Notes under the pieces: model-generated | Told to the model about the DNA's origin: nothing | What the model saw: only the letters and a program-made list of their open reading frames with translations | The model's database searches: none | Assembly (NCBI GenBank): GCA_049999765.1 | Contig: JBNGIQ010008997.1 | Coordinates: 1 to 64,000, forward strand | DNA length: 64,000 nt | Source: Phaeoceros laevis | Taxonomy: Eukaryota; Anthocerotophyta; Anthocerotopsida; Notothyladales | Reading direction: 5' to 3' | Shown here: one piece after another, positions 1 to 12,200 of the stretch | How positions within the stretch are numbered: the stretch's first letter is position 1 | Layout of the letters: every line of letters begins with the position of its first letter | Program-made: the position numbers and the translations under genes

Positions 1-738
1 TCCCAAGCTTGCATTGCTTCTGCTCCCGCTTCATGTGCTGCAATTTGATGCTGTGCGCGCCTCTGTTCCGCTCTCTGCTCTTGCTTGCTTGTGCTGTTTC
101 TTTTTCCCCCGCTGCCTGCATCAATTTTCGCGATTCGCCCTCTGACAGTTAGTGCCTCTCTTCCTGCTGCGATTGCCGTCTCCCTGCCCCTCTGGTGCTC
201 TGCACCTATGGCCGTGCTTGCACTGTGCTGCTTGGGGGGGAAGCTGATCTCAGGCTATATTCTCGTCTGCCGTCACAGGTTGCATGGATTCGTAGTGCTT
301 CCTCATCTTTCTCTCCTCACTGCGATCAGTGCTATCTTGCTTGCCTGTCCGTCTTTCTGTTAGGTAGTCGGAGTGCACCAACTACTGTGCGCACCGGAAT
401 CTTCCGTGACGGCTTATGTGTTCCTTCTTATCCTCTAATTTGTTCCGTGCAGGAATTTGGTGCGACCTAGTATTTAGCACTGTCTAAGCACCCTACCACA
501 ATCCTGCGCCGGAGGTGGCCTGTTGGGGCATGGCTGCAGCAACTGCAGTAGACGCGGTACGGTCTCGCCACCATAACTTCTCCTACCTCAAATCCCTCTG
601 TTTCATTGCCTTGAATCCGTGCTTGAACACTTCCAAACATTGGTTGGCTTCTCGGTGTTCAAGCACCCAGTACCCACTCCGATCCTAGCCAATTATCCTG
701 TGCTTCTCATGATTTTTTTTGCAGGATGAAGTTTTCAG
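1..738. other. Upstream region of the DUF1639 gene
   Basis: The stretch is pyrimidine-rich with no convincing coding exon. A polypyrimidine run followed by GCAG at about 711-724 looks like a 3' splice site, so the transcript probably has a 5' UTR intron ending there. An ATG near 531 opens a short frame that cannot be joined in phase to the downstream coding exons. I therefore treat the region as promoter and UTR. Confidence 0.4.
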
Positions 739-2957
739 ATGGCCTCAAACTCTGGCTTTTGGGCATCAACTACAATTGTAGGAATGCCATACTTTTGCCT
801 GTTGACCGTAATATGCAATCTTCTAGCTATCTGCTAAGCGGATGCTCTAGTTCACTAAGTCCCGCTAAAGTGCTGAGCCCACTCTCTTTAGCAATCATCC
901 CGTCTGTGTCCAGAGTCGATTGCAGCTAGGGCCACCCGCTAAACATCCCTATGACCGGCTACCGGTGCTCCCATTTTCTAAATGATTGTCGGTCTGTTTG
1001 GTTCTTGCAGTCAACAGGAACCCGCAGAGCTGTTGTCAGAAGTGAACGGTTTATGGAATGGCAGCGTGAACTGAGCAGGTAATTCAAGTGGACTTCAGCA
1101 GCTGAGTGAGCTACAAATCTTTCACTCCAGCATTACCTGTGGGTTGGAGGTATATCTGACCCACACCTGTGGGTGTTGTATTGCTGTTATGGCTCATCTG
1201 CATCTCTACGTCTAGCTCTCGTGCAACTTATGGTGGGCGCAAGCGGCAGGATGATGCTGACACTGCTGAAAATGCCGGCATTAAGAAAGTGTATGGCAAA
1301 AGGTAGCTGCTGCTGAAAACTGTGTTGCCCTCTGTGATAGTTTAGCTTCTGGCATGATCTTCCCTCATTAACATAATGATGTAGGTAGAATAAATGCAGC
1401 TCATTATGTCCACCAGGTAACTTGAATTGCTCAGAAAATCTACTGTTTGCTTGTGTCCTCAAGAAATTCAAGTGATGATGATGCTGCGAAGCATCCTAGG
1501 CAGGAAGGATCAGATGAGAGAAATGGTGACGGTGATGAGCCTGTAGCAGAATCTCAGGCTGCAGAAGGAGCAGGTGTTAATTCCAAGCCACGAGCTAAGA
1601 AGCAACAGAGTCAGCGCCAAAGGACTGACACGAAGAAGCAGATTACGAAAGTTGAGGTTGAGCAGAAAAAGATGTCTTTGGGCAAAAATTCTGCACCCTC
1701 TACAGAAGCAGGAGGAAGGATGAGGAGGTGTAAGCAGCAGGTTGTTCAACCGTCCCAGCTAGCCCACCCTCGGCGTCAGCAACAAGCACAGCCACTTGAG
1801 CTTGCAGTGCAGAAGCCATCAAGTCTCAATCAACAAACTGTTAGGAGGAGACAACGGCGGCTACCTAGGACCTTCACGCCTCCGAAGGAAGAGGCTGACA
1901 GAGAGTTGAGATCCCTGACGAGGTAATCACGATCTTTTCTCCGTAGAAGTAGTTTCCTGTGCATAGTGTCAAGAGCATAATTCAAGCATTGAGAAACAGG
2001 ATGATGACTAGGACCAGCTCAATGGAGCTAGAACAGCTTTAGGCCGTGAGTCCTGTAAACTGCAGTGATTTTATGCCCAAGGAAGCTGTTACTAAGAACC
2101 AGTTGCCTATTCTTGGTTCTGCTTTCTGATGAGCATCAGCACATGTTGGGAGTCCGACTTGATGTGTTCGGTGTTCGGTCGTGCATGCTGAGGAGGGGTC
2201 CAAGTCAGATGGCTGAAGTTTCCTGTGCATGTGTTCAATGTTGTTTGATTGTCACATGACTGTTTGGTAAATAACATACATGGGGCATTTTCTTTTCCTT
2301 GATGATCATATGGTTATATCTTGGACTCTAGGTTTTCTCCCCATTCAGGTGATTTTGAGTTCAGCAGATTGGCTCCTGGACAGTAGTAGTACCTTCTTAG
2401 CAAACTGGAGGAAATTATTCTGAGAGAGGTTCAATTTGGTTCCCATCTTTGACAGAGGTCTGTCAGCACGGGACTATCAAGGGGTTATTCTCTGTGTTGT
2501 GCAGATGATACATGCTCTTGTCATTAGATGCCGCATTCACCTTGTTTATCCTCTCATGTAATTCAGGAACCGAGGAAGTGAAACTCCTCCACCTCCACCT
2601 GCAGTGCCAGCTAGCAAGGCAACCAAAAGGTCCAAGCGTGTTGCACAAAGATTGGCAAATGAGGAACCACCTCCGCCACCTCTGAAGTTGCCCAAACTTC
2701 ATCTGGTGCTTACTCGGAAGGAAATTCAGGAAGACTGGCTCAAAATTACAGGTCATAAGTATTCGGGGAAGCCAAAGAAGTCCACACTGATCCAACGGGT
2801 ATGTGCATATGTGCTTCCCTTTGTTGGTGGAGCTAATAAGTATCTTTGTGAAGGTGATGACAGTCTGATTGATTTGGATGCACAGGGACTTGGATTATGC
2901 ACAGCGTTGACGTGTCCTTCAACAATTCGCTACCTTAATGACCCACAATGTATGTAG
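739..2957 (+). CDS. DUF1639-family protein, six exons
   Basis: Exons placed by splice signals and phase: 739-777, 1011-1078, 1216-1302, 1464-1922, 2567-2798 and 2886-2957, giving about 318 residues. An in-frame TGA at 727-729 fixes the start. The N-terminal part is basic; the middle is a low-complexity, charged, Gln-rich region likely to be disordered. A PPPPP-type run leads into a KRSKR basic patch. The C-terminal block has LTRKEIQEDWLKITGHK followed by KPKK. This matches the plant DUF1639 signature (an EIEEDF..MTG..P.RP.KR-like core), a plant-specific family of unknown function, often basic and probably nuclear. The usual FPGLWL tail is not recognisable; the last exon reads GLGLCTAL instead. 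The last intron (2799-2885) is 87 bp, a multiple of three, and has no in-frame stop. Confidence 0.72.
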
Positions 2958-4067
2958 CGCCTCAGTCGCTGAAAAATGTGGAACTGTCCTGTGAGAGGTG
3001 TACATAGCTATCACAAGTACTCCATGGCGAGGTTTTCCCAGTAACGGATCATGGGGGTTATTATTGTGGGTTAATAGTACTAATGCCAGTCATTTGGTTA
3101 TCAGGACTGCCCATGGCCTTGGCGTGTGGAGGTCGTAGGTAGTCAATCAGAATGCAACTTCTGGTGAATAAGGAAGACTTATTCTTTGCATCTACAAGAT
3201 CGCAATGTGGGAACCTCAAAATTATGGGGTGTATGCAGAAGCTGCCAGCGGGCATGCAGCGGAGCCAAAGGTTTCAGTATATACATTTGCAGGAGACAAA
3301 CAGCTATCAATATTTTGTTGGTTATTAAGGTCTGTTTTGCATTTAGTTTCTTACCAGGTAGCCCCTCACTGTGATGTACACCGTGGGCGGGAGAGATACA
3401 ATCCATGGTAGCACCCAGGTTTGTAAAACGCACTGCAAGTGATGCGGACCTTTTCTGTTGCTTGGCTTGTACAGAGGCCCAATTTGGGTTCTGCCTCCAG
3501 GCTCTGATACCTGGCTGAGGGTTTTCTTGGAATCAGCAACTGAAACCAGTCATGGTTGCCAGGAGTCCCCGATCTCCAAGTTCATTCGTTTCATTACCTC
3601 TATGAGTGCGTGCGTCGGGTAATTTTAGGCCCTCCAATAAAGCTCCGGTAGAAACCTAGAACGTCAGTCTCTGTCTGTCAGCTGCCGCGTAGTATCAGAG
3701 AACGAGAGTCACGAGACTAGACTAACACCACATGAAGGTTTTACCTTCATGAGTTTGTGCAAACAGCATACAACACCATCGGCAATGCCCAAAATGCATT
3801 GGTCAAAGTGTGCAACTAGGCAGAATGCCCTGGTCTAAGGTGAACAACGACAAGCAGGTCTCAGCCTAGTAGCGGGGATGCTGGCCACTAAAACGTAGCC
3901 CCCAGCCAGTGCTGTTCTACTCAGAATAGAAGTCTTCTTCCTCGCCAATTTTTTTTATGGTAGTATGGCAGGCACCGGGTGCCACCGCGTGTAGCGGTCC
4001 TCCGTGTAGTGTAGCGGTCTTCCTTGTAGTGTAGCGGTCGCCAACATAGTAGTAGGGGTCCTCCCCA

Positions 4068-4202
4068 TAGGGCGCCATTATAGGGAGCGCGCCATTATGC
4101 GCTCCAACATAATGGCGCGCGCCATTATGCGCGCCAACATAATGGCGCGCGCCTTATCGCCTTATAGGGAGCGCGCCATTATGCGCGCCAACATAATGGC
4201 CT
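4068..4202. repeat. Palindromic GCGCGCCATTATG repeat cluster
   Basis: The motif GCGCGCCATTATG and its reverse complement CATAATGGCGCGC alternate about seven times in 135 bp, separated by short spacers such as CGCCAA and CTCCAA. Each adjacent pair can form a hairpin. Just upstream (about 3988-4040) the unit TGTAGTGTAGCGGTC is also repeated. No coding potential is evident. It may be the end of a foldback or MITE-type element, or a young satellite. Confidence 0.6.
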
Positions 4203-7198
4203 ATGGTACCAACCAAAGGCATGAGCATTTCAACTCGGTGGTGCAAATTAGAAATTGAAGATGCTGCTCTGATTTCCCGAAGAAAATTCGCATCCTGCAG
4301 AACTTAGTGTCCGCGTTGGTTTCGTTTCCGAAGGCAAAGAAGGCAAGTGAACTCTTCAAATCTTTTTCTTGTATTGCAAGATTCAGAATTTCACAAGTTC
4401 ATAGGGTTCAGATAGTTCACATGAACCCTTCGAGAAATGCAGCTAGGCTCACGGCCCGCCATAGCCGCGCTACGCCAAGCTCGCCGATTGGGGATTCATG
4501 GTGACGGGAACTCTAAAGCTGGTTCCGTCACGCTGCCGGTAGCGAGTCGCTCGTATATCACGAGGGTACGTATACGGTAGAGGGAGGTGCTGCAGAGAGA
4601 GGGGTGGTCAGCATGGAGAGACATGGCATGAGGCATGCGACAAGGCGGGCCCCGCACCTGGCCCAAATGTTTTTTAGGGGAGGCAGGGACGTCCCGGCCA
4701 GGCCTGGGCTCCGGACAAGGCAGGGACCTCGCATCACTTCACAAAAACGTTTGATACACGTTCCGACGTTTGATATTCCCTTAGTTTCAAGGTTTCCTGA
4801 GTTTGCGGCGTTTCTAAAGCGATGGGGTGCACCGATATTCGCGCAAAATCAGGATATTCGGCTAGCGAAGCGGCTGCGAAACGCAACGGTGGCACCGGGG
4901 CATACGGCAGCGGTAGCTGGGTAGTAGAAAGCAGTGGTTCTAGGGCCTGAAGACCTTCTCCACTTCTCCACTTAGGTACAACCCTTGGGTTGTTTAGGAC
5001 CTCGTGCCCAGGGTTCCAGGGTTAAGCTGGTGCGCAACCAGCCTACCCTGTCCACTGTCCCGTGGTAGAGGACGAGCTTATAGTGGCTAAAGTGGAATGT
5101 TTTGCATTGCAATATCTAATGTTTAGCATGAGCTCCCCTAAAAAAAGCTCAAAAAGAAGAAGAAGAAGCGTTAGCCGCAGCAATTGTGAGCCACGCTAGC
5201 ACCGGTAGCAGTTCTAAGCTATCGCTCGAAGGGTTACAAAGTTGATAATGTGATGGACATCGCGTTCCAAGTAGGGGCTCAAAGAAGGGCAAATTCAGCC
5301 CTTGAGCTGGGAGCAGTTTGCAGTTGGAGTTCGCAGTACCAGTTGGCATAAGCAGGAGTCAGGAGGCTGAAGTCGAAACCAAGGGAAAAAAGGGCTTCCA
5401 GCTGACGTTAATTTGAAGTGACCCTTTGGACAGATTCGTTCTTTTGGATTTGGGGAGTGCTATATATCCACCCACAGTCTCCAAGAGGAAAATATTTTGC
5501 CAAGTCCTCGGTCGTGACTTGGAGTTTGGCTCTATGAATTCTTTAGTACGTGGAGGGCCTGGAGGGTATGGAGGAGATGATGCTTTGGTCTGGTTTCGTC
5601 AGACAAGATGTGCTTGACAAATTCTTAATCGTGACAGTGAAAAACCATCTAACTGGGCGAATGAGGGATGCCAATCTCCATGTGAACAGAATGTCAGCGA
5701 CAAAGAAACGAAGTTAAAAATTATCTTTCCGAAGCACCTGAGTCCCATTTTCCGTTTCACAGTCTAAGAGTTCACCAAGACATAAGGAAATGAGGTCGCA
5801 GCTTCGGTGGTAGAGCACCACGCCTCGCAAATAAAGCTGGTAGAGCTCTACATCACCCAACAAGCGCGAGAGTAGGGATTGATCCAGTTTGCCCGCAACT
5901 AGCGACGAAAGATGTAGGCAGTGAAATGTACGTGCTACCAAGAAACCAAAATATGGGACGTCAATAGTCTCACGAGTCACGCCTAACGATAAAATAAAAA
6001 AATAACCCAAAATGGGATGACTGTGAAGTAGTTCGTTGGGATATGGTGCCCCGTTGACAAACTTGACGTGGCAAGCAACACTTTATTGTGATCGAGTGTC
6101 GTAGGCGCTTCTCACCTTTACAGCATGCATAGGGAACACACTTTACAGGCTGATTAGGCATCACTCATGATCAGTTGGGTCGCTGACGCCGTTCCCCACT
6201 GTCCCTGCTGGTTTCACGCTCCCAAGTCCCAACAAGCCCCGGTAACTGGTAAATGGCTTGCCGGTGGGGTAATATCTGGGCAATCTCGAAGCAATCGTGG
6301 AAACCCGTGACCCTCGTAACGTTTCAGGTGTTGTACAATTGCCATCGTTTTCAACAGTGCATGTCACTCAAGTTTCACCCTGTGGCTGCATTGCATTTAC
6401 CCAGAGCATTATTCCTTTCTAGGGGAATATCCTGCCACTCAGGGGCGTGAAAGCGACGATGGCAATGTGGTGGTTGGTAAAAAGGACGTGTCAGGGCGTT
6501 CCTACGCTTGGACAGCTCAAAATATCAAGCGCCATTATTGGAGAGTAATTAATTAATCCCAAGATAGCAACAACTGCGGACCACTTAGGTCAGATTCAAA
6601 ATAGAATAACAGGCTGGAGAGAGAGAGAGTAAGTGCACTGAGGTGGGGCCCACAAAGAATATATTACTTGCCATTACTGTGTGCTATTTTAGGGTTAAGG
6701 CACAACTTGGTGCATTCAGGCCTATGACATGCATTAGGTCATCATTTAGGGTACTTCTGGATTGAGTGGAAAGTTTCTGTCTTCTTGTAAGGTGTTTAAT
6801 TCTTTCTAAGTTTTACTTGGCAGTGTCCATAGAAAGAACCAACTTTATGTTGTGCTTTGGGGTAACCCAAGACCATACATTGTGATAGAGGAAGGAGGAC
6901 ATGGAGGTTCACTATTGATAACCACAAAGAATGCCACAACCTTATGTTATGGAATATCTGTCCCAAAAAAATCACATTAGACGAAAGCCAAGCCATCTTG
7001 GTCGGGATCTTGTACAACCACTAAAGGAAGAGGATACATAGGTTGTGCACAAGGATATATGGAAGGAAGGAGATCTTTATTGATTGCAGGCCAAGATATG
7101 AGAAAGACCAAACATTCTTTGTGAGAACCTCTCTTTTACATAAAAAGCACACATGAAGCCTACTGTGTTACAAATAACAAGAAGTGAACAAGAAAAAG

Positions 7199-7398
7199 AC
7201 ATGTATACTCATTCGAACATATACTAACAATAAAGCGTCAATCATAGATTCTGTGATTGACAAGTAGCACATAGTAGCACATTGCTACAAATAGCATGAT
7301 TGACAGTAGCACATTGCTACAAATAGCATGGATAACAGAAAGACATGTACACATGTTCAAACATATACGAACAATAGAGAGTCAAACATAGATTGACA
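7199..7398. repeat. Nested direct repeats
   Basis: A 32-bp unit, AGTAGCACATTGCTACAAAT plus 12 bases, occurs at 7273 and again at 7305 with its end diverged. The flanks repeat a longer block: GACATGTA..CGAACATATAC at 7199-7261 is matched by a diverged copy at 7342-7398. This suggests two rounds of duplication of non-coding AT-rich DNA. Confidence 0.6.
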
Positions 7399-7879
7399 AT
7401 AGCACTCCGGATAGGATTAACAGAAATTATTATTTCGATAAGACCTTTTTAACATAGATAGAGACAACGAAGCGGCGCAGAAAGATCTTGAAAAGTTTTA
7501 GTAGAACAAAACGGTTTTGTTAGAATGGTGAAGAACTTGTAAGGCCTTTTGCAACGTCTTGATAATGACAGTTGGAAAGTCTATGGTCGTGGAGCAAACA
7601 AAAACGGAAAGGTCTTGTTTGTATGCAGACCGTCTCACAAAGCAAATGAAAATAGAAAGATCTTGTGCATGTACTAAGCATAAACTGAAAACAGAAAGGT
7701 GGTATGTGCCGTATATCACTCGTTCAAAATAGATACAACCACAGAAGATGTCCTGTGTATGTTCCTGTCGGGAAGATATGTCAGTGATGTCAAGAGTAGT
7801 ATACTGGTGCGCCGTCTTTGAATTTCGAAGTAGTCCAGATTGGTGTGTGTCGGGTAAGATGCACGATCACACCCAATAG

Positions 7880-8090
7880 GTATGGTATGTTCGATGCACG
7901 GTCTAGTACACCCAATACGTATGGTATGTTCGATGCACGGTCTAGTACAGGTATTGCATGTTGAGGTGCACGGTTAACGGGTGCACAATATCCCACATCA
8001 CATCGGGTGCACAATATCCCACATCACATCAGGTTAGCGGGTGCACAATCCCACATCACATCAAGTAGTGTGGGTGCAGAGTATCCCGCA
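7880..8090. repeat. Two adjacent tandem repeat arrays
   Basis: A 39-bp unit containing GGTATGTTCGATGCACGG occurs twice (7880 and 7919). It is followed by a 26-bp unit, GGGTGCACAATATCCCACAT plus CACATC, at 7979 and 8005, with diverged copies at about 8039 and 8071. No gene is seen here. Confidence 0.65.
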
Positions 8091-8752
8091 TTGCAGATGA
8101 ATGTTTGTTTGTCGGGCCGGTGGATGATGATGATGACTAGTAGTCCCACAATGTAATACCTTGATTTGGAGCAAATACCATTGATTAGATATAGACAAAC
8201 AAGGACCATGGCCCTGGGATGATTGCATAACAAAGACAAGCCCCTTCCAAAAGAGGCTTTGAAGGCTACTTGAAATGAACTAGAGCTATATGGAATGGCT
8301 GGATCCGATTAGATGGGATCATTGGATGGATCATAATTAGAATATGCAAACGCTACGTTTATTACAAGGAGCGTGAGGCGTTTGGGCCCTCGTCGAGTAG
8401 AGGAGCAGGAGTAGTACATAACAAGATACCAGAGGTTAAGTTAGTGGGAAAAAACGCATCAAGTTGTTGAGTCGCGAGGCGGCAACAAGCCTTTTGGTCC
8501 ATTCCGGCAAAGCTCCTGGGCGCACCACAAGCATCACAAGGAGCAACGACCAATCTTCGCACTCGCCCAGCCCGCGTTGCGTTTGCTTCGTTGCATCCCG
8601 TTCCCGCGCTGGGATGCAGTGCGCCCGGCCGGCTCGTCCTCTCCTTTCCACTCTCGCAGTCGCTGTCTCGCCTGCCTGTGCCTGAGCACGCTCGTACCAG
8701 GCCACCTACTCTGCTTCCCTCAGCCAAAGGGGTACGCGATTCTGCCTGCCTG

Positions 8753-8812
8753 CCATGCCCAGCCGTCCACTGACCGAGCCATGCCCAGCCGTCCACTGAC
8801 CGAGCCATGCCC
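8753..8812. repeat. 26-bp tandem duplication upstream of ATRX
   Basis: The unit CCATGCCCAGCCGTCCACTG plus ACCGAG is present twice in perfect tandem, followed by a partial third copy. It lies about 450 bp before the ATRX start codon, in the probable promoter or 5' UTR. It contains short upstream ATGs. Confidence 0.6.
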
Positions 8813-9244
8813 CTCTCTCCTCCCGACGCAGTGCTTGCTCCCTTCTCTCTGCTCGATCCTCAGCCGGCACCGCGGCCTCATAATTCCCGGCCCCGGCTGC
8901 GCAGGTCACTCATTCAAGCTGCTCCTGGGGAGGAGGAGCGTCTGCAATTTTCCTGGGAGCTCTGCCGCCCCCCTGGGAGGCCTAATTCCTCCCTTGCCAC
9001 ACTGCGCTCAGCTGGGACGGGGTGCTCGGTTCAGGGAGAGTGACGGGTGCCACTCCCCCAGAATGCCTCGGCAGCCTCTCGGCAAGCAGGTACGTCCGGT
9101 GCTTGTGGTGTCTCGCTTGCTTTATTTTCCCTTGTCGACTCGGGCGTTTACAGCAAGCAGCGGACTTGCCTGAGGTACCAGATGCTCGAAGACACGACAA
9201 GCCAGGCGATGCTCTAGTGGTGGTGAGGCAGCAGCAGCAGCAAG

Positions 9245-12200
9245 ATGGGGCCGTTGGAGAGTGGCGTTGTTATGCCTCCTCCTCCTCCTTCTCCAATGCC
9301 GGGAGGTGCGGACCCTGCTACATCCTCCTCGTCGGATGAGGAGGATGAAGATCAGCAGGAGGTGGAAGGCAATGACGACGGGTTTTTTGAGGACGACGAG
9401 TCGGACGAAGATGACGGCTCTGTTGGTGAGGTAAGGCTCGTCGTCCCCGTGTGGATTGTTCCTGTCTTGTGCGCAATTGCAGTTGGCATGTGAAATTGAG
9501 GGTGGCCAGCCACCTAGCGACATGACATAATTCTTATGCGGGGAAGCTTACTTACGCTTTCGCTGGTTTCAGGCTGCTATCTATACCCAGGATGAAATCG
9601 ATGCCTTGGAGCAGCGGCTTTATAAATTCGATAGTGAGGTAAATAAGAGCAGACGTAGGTCCTTTTTTTCTCCGGAAGCCTGAAGTTGGTTGCCTTTCAG
9701 AGATTGATGGTGAAGGCAGTAATGCAACCTGACAGTAATCTGTTTTCTGCNNNNNNNNNNNNNNNNNNNNNNNNNNNNNNNNNNNNNNNNNNNNNNNNNN
9801 NNNNNNNNNNNNNNNNNNNNNNNNNNNNNNNNNNNNNNNNNNNNNNNNNNTGTTGACAATTGTTTGGTCTTTTGGTACGTCAGATCAGATCTGGATGACA
9901 CTTTTTTGTATTGCTGCCTGAAGTTGGATGCAGCTGTGGAAGAAGAGATGAGCACCTTGAAAGAGCAATGGGAAGAAAGAGCATCACGGCTTCACAGCAA
10001 AATATCTATTGTACAGGTATGTGGACCATTGCCCTTGTCTTTCTTGGGGACTCTGTGGCTTATTCTGACACTCCGTTGGGTTGTGGAGCACAGGAAAAGT
10101 TGCAGGAGGCAGGTTATGACCTTACAGCCTATTATAAATCTCTGGAGAAGCAGGCCCCTGAAGTATGCTGTACTGAGGCGTGGAAGAATGCAGTTTGGGC
10201 CGGTGTTCCAGCTACTGCAGTGGCTACTGAAGTTATCCACCAAGCTGAACAGCAACTTGAAGCACAGCGGCCTGTAAAGAAGTAAGAACTGGTGTATGCT
10301 TCAATTGTTCACTCGTTTGGCACTTGCTGTCGTATTGGGCGAATTTTCCGTGGCTGCAGTTGTGTCAATTTCTGACATTGTGTCGTGTGAAGCCGGCACG
10401 GGAAGGTGATTGAGCAAGGAGCAAGTGGCTTTCTCACAAAGCGATTCAAGGGAGTTGCAGGTGGAGCAGTTGATGTTTCACCTGAGGATGATGCAGGCTG
10501 GGATTTTGTTGGTGAATTGGGAGAGAATGTGTCTGGCCCCTTGATGGGCACAAAAAGATGGGATCCAATTTACACAGCATCCACACCTGATGAAGCTGCT
10601 AGCCTAGGCTTAAAACTTCCGGGTGAGGACAAGGTAATTATCTTCATCCAAGGTGATCACATTGAGAGCTGGACTGCTTTTCCTTGAACCAGTTTCAAAT
10701 AGAGGCATTTGACTGTCACCTGGAATGGCAGGTTGAGGAGATTGGAGACCTGGACAAGGTTTCGGATCCGCTGCTTGTGGCAGCCCTTGCTAGTGAGAGA
10801 GAGCGAGGCTTGAACCTGAGAGTCAATCTACGGAAGGTCTGGTTATTTCACCTGCGGTGCTTGGCAAGGAGGTTCCCTTATTTCTGACTGACTTGTTTGT
10901 TCTTCAGTATTCAAGTGGCTAGTAGGTGCTTGCCTCGTATCTCTTGTGCAGGGGTCACTGCCAAGGGGTTTTGTCCCCCTTGTGGTTGCAAGGCCACAGC
11001 TCCATTAAGAGTGACTCATTGTCCTTGTTTGCTTTCACAAACTTATGAAGGTTGGGGAAGAAGATGATATTAGAAAGACCTACAAGTCCAATAGAGTTGA
11101 AAGCCGCAAGTTACGTGGATCCCGTAAGAATCTGAAGATGTCAACTCACAAATCTGTAAGTACCAGTTTCTATTTTGAGCAATGATCGATGCACACCGAG
11201 GTTTGGTAGTACTGCACTTTTTGAACCTCTCTGGGTCTGCTGCAGGGATTACTATGCGGGCTAATCCCATGTGTTGAGGAACCAGAGTCCTATCCCACTG
11301 GTGGAGTTGGGCCTGATAGGAGCGGTCGTGATAGGATAGATAGTAACTGTAGCAATGGCCCCACAGCTACAAACGGGATTGTTCTTGCTCACAAGAAGAG
11401 GTCTGTGACTGCAACATTTGTGGGTGAATCAAGTCCCACTAGAAAGCGCTCAAGGCTTCTTATCGATATGAATGGCATCGCCCATGTGGAAAATGACAAT
11501 GACAAAAGCATAGCGGTTCACTCTGAATCTGAAGGAAGTTTTCCTTGCAGTCCAGGGAGGGAATCTAGTTTTGATGAGCTCTCAAGTGTGAGAAGGAAAC
11601 GCACAAGGACAAGGTTGGTGATTGACAGTGATGATGAAGTGACAGAAGTTGAGGAGTATGTACTTGAAGCAGACACAAGCCAGCCTTCATTCTCTACTTC
11701 GGTCTGCGAGACTACTAAGTTGTCAAATGGCCTTACAGTGCCAGATATGCCATTAGTAAAATCATCAGATGAGGATCATATGCTACCAACTAACCATGGT
11801 CACTTACTGACACTGGGAGGAGGTGCACAGATCCCTTCTAATACTTCTGGCACCAACTTGGACCCCAACCAGCCAGGGAAGTTTGCTTGCACAGGTTGTG
11901 GAACTTTGATCAAAGCAATTGACATCCAGAGGCATCCTATATTGCCCGTTGGTATCTGTAGAGAGTGCATGCAACGCTATCACAGTGGCCCATTCACCAA
12001 GGTACGTTTTTTTCCCCCTCAGAGTCCTTGCTGTCCCACAAGTTTGGTTTTTATGTGCCGACATCCGTGCTCTCAGATTTTGAGTTCACATTATCAGTCG
12101 CCTGTGCGCTGCTGCTCTTAAGAAGTGGGCTTGACTGTGAGGAAGTAAGTACAGAGCTATAGTAAGTGGCCAAAGTAAGCAAAGCGGGCATAGTACGGTT

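Larger units (their letters stand above)
2958..9244. other. Gene-poor interval with repeats, ending in the ATRX promoter/5' UTR
   Basis: No reading frame here has a recognisable domain or a consistent exon series. The first few hundred bases are presumably the 3' UTR of the DUF1639 gene. The interval holds a palindromic repeat cluster near 4.1 kb, several short tandem duplications at 7.2-8.1 kb and a 26-bp tandem repeat at 8.75 kb. The GC-rich part after about 8.4 kb is probably promoter and 5' UTR of the downstream ATRX gene. Confidence 0.5.

Noticed and set aside
531-557. ATG with a following GT as an alternative first exon of the DUF1639 gene
   Set aside because: Joining it to the next exon puts the downstream exon at 1011 out of frame with an early stop.
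5785-5895. tRNA-like A box (GGTGGTAGAGCACCACGCC) with a weak B box
   Set aside because: The D-arm-like part is good, but there is no foldable anticodon arm or paired acceptor and the B box (GGGATTGATCC) is poor. At most a SINE scrap.
7880-8090. Short repeats considered as a CRISPR-like array
   Set aside because: The copies are direct tandem duplications without unique spacers, in a plant nuclear context.
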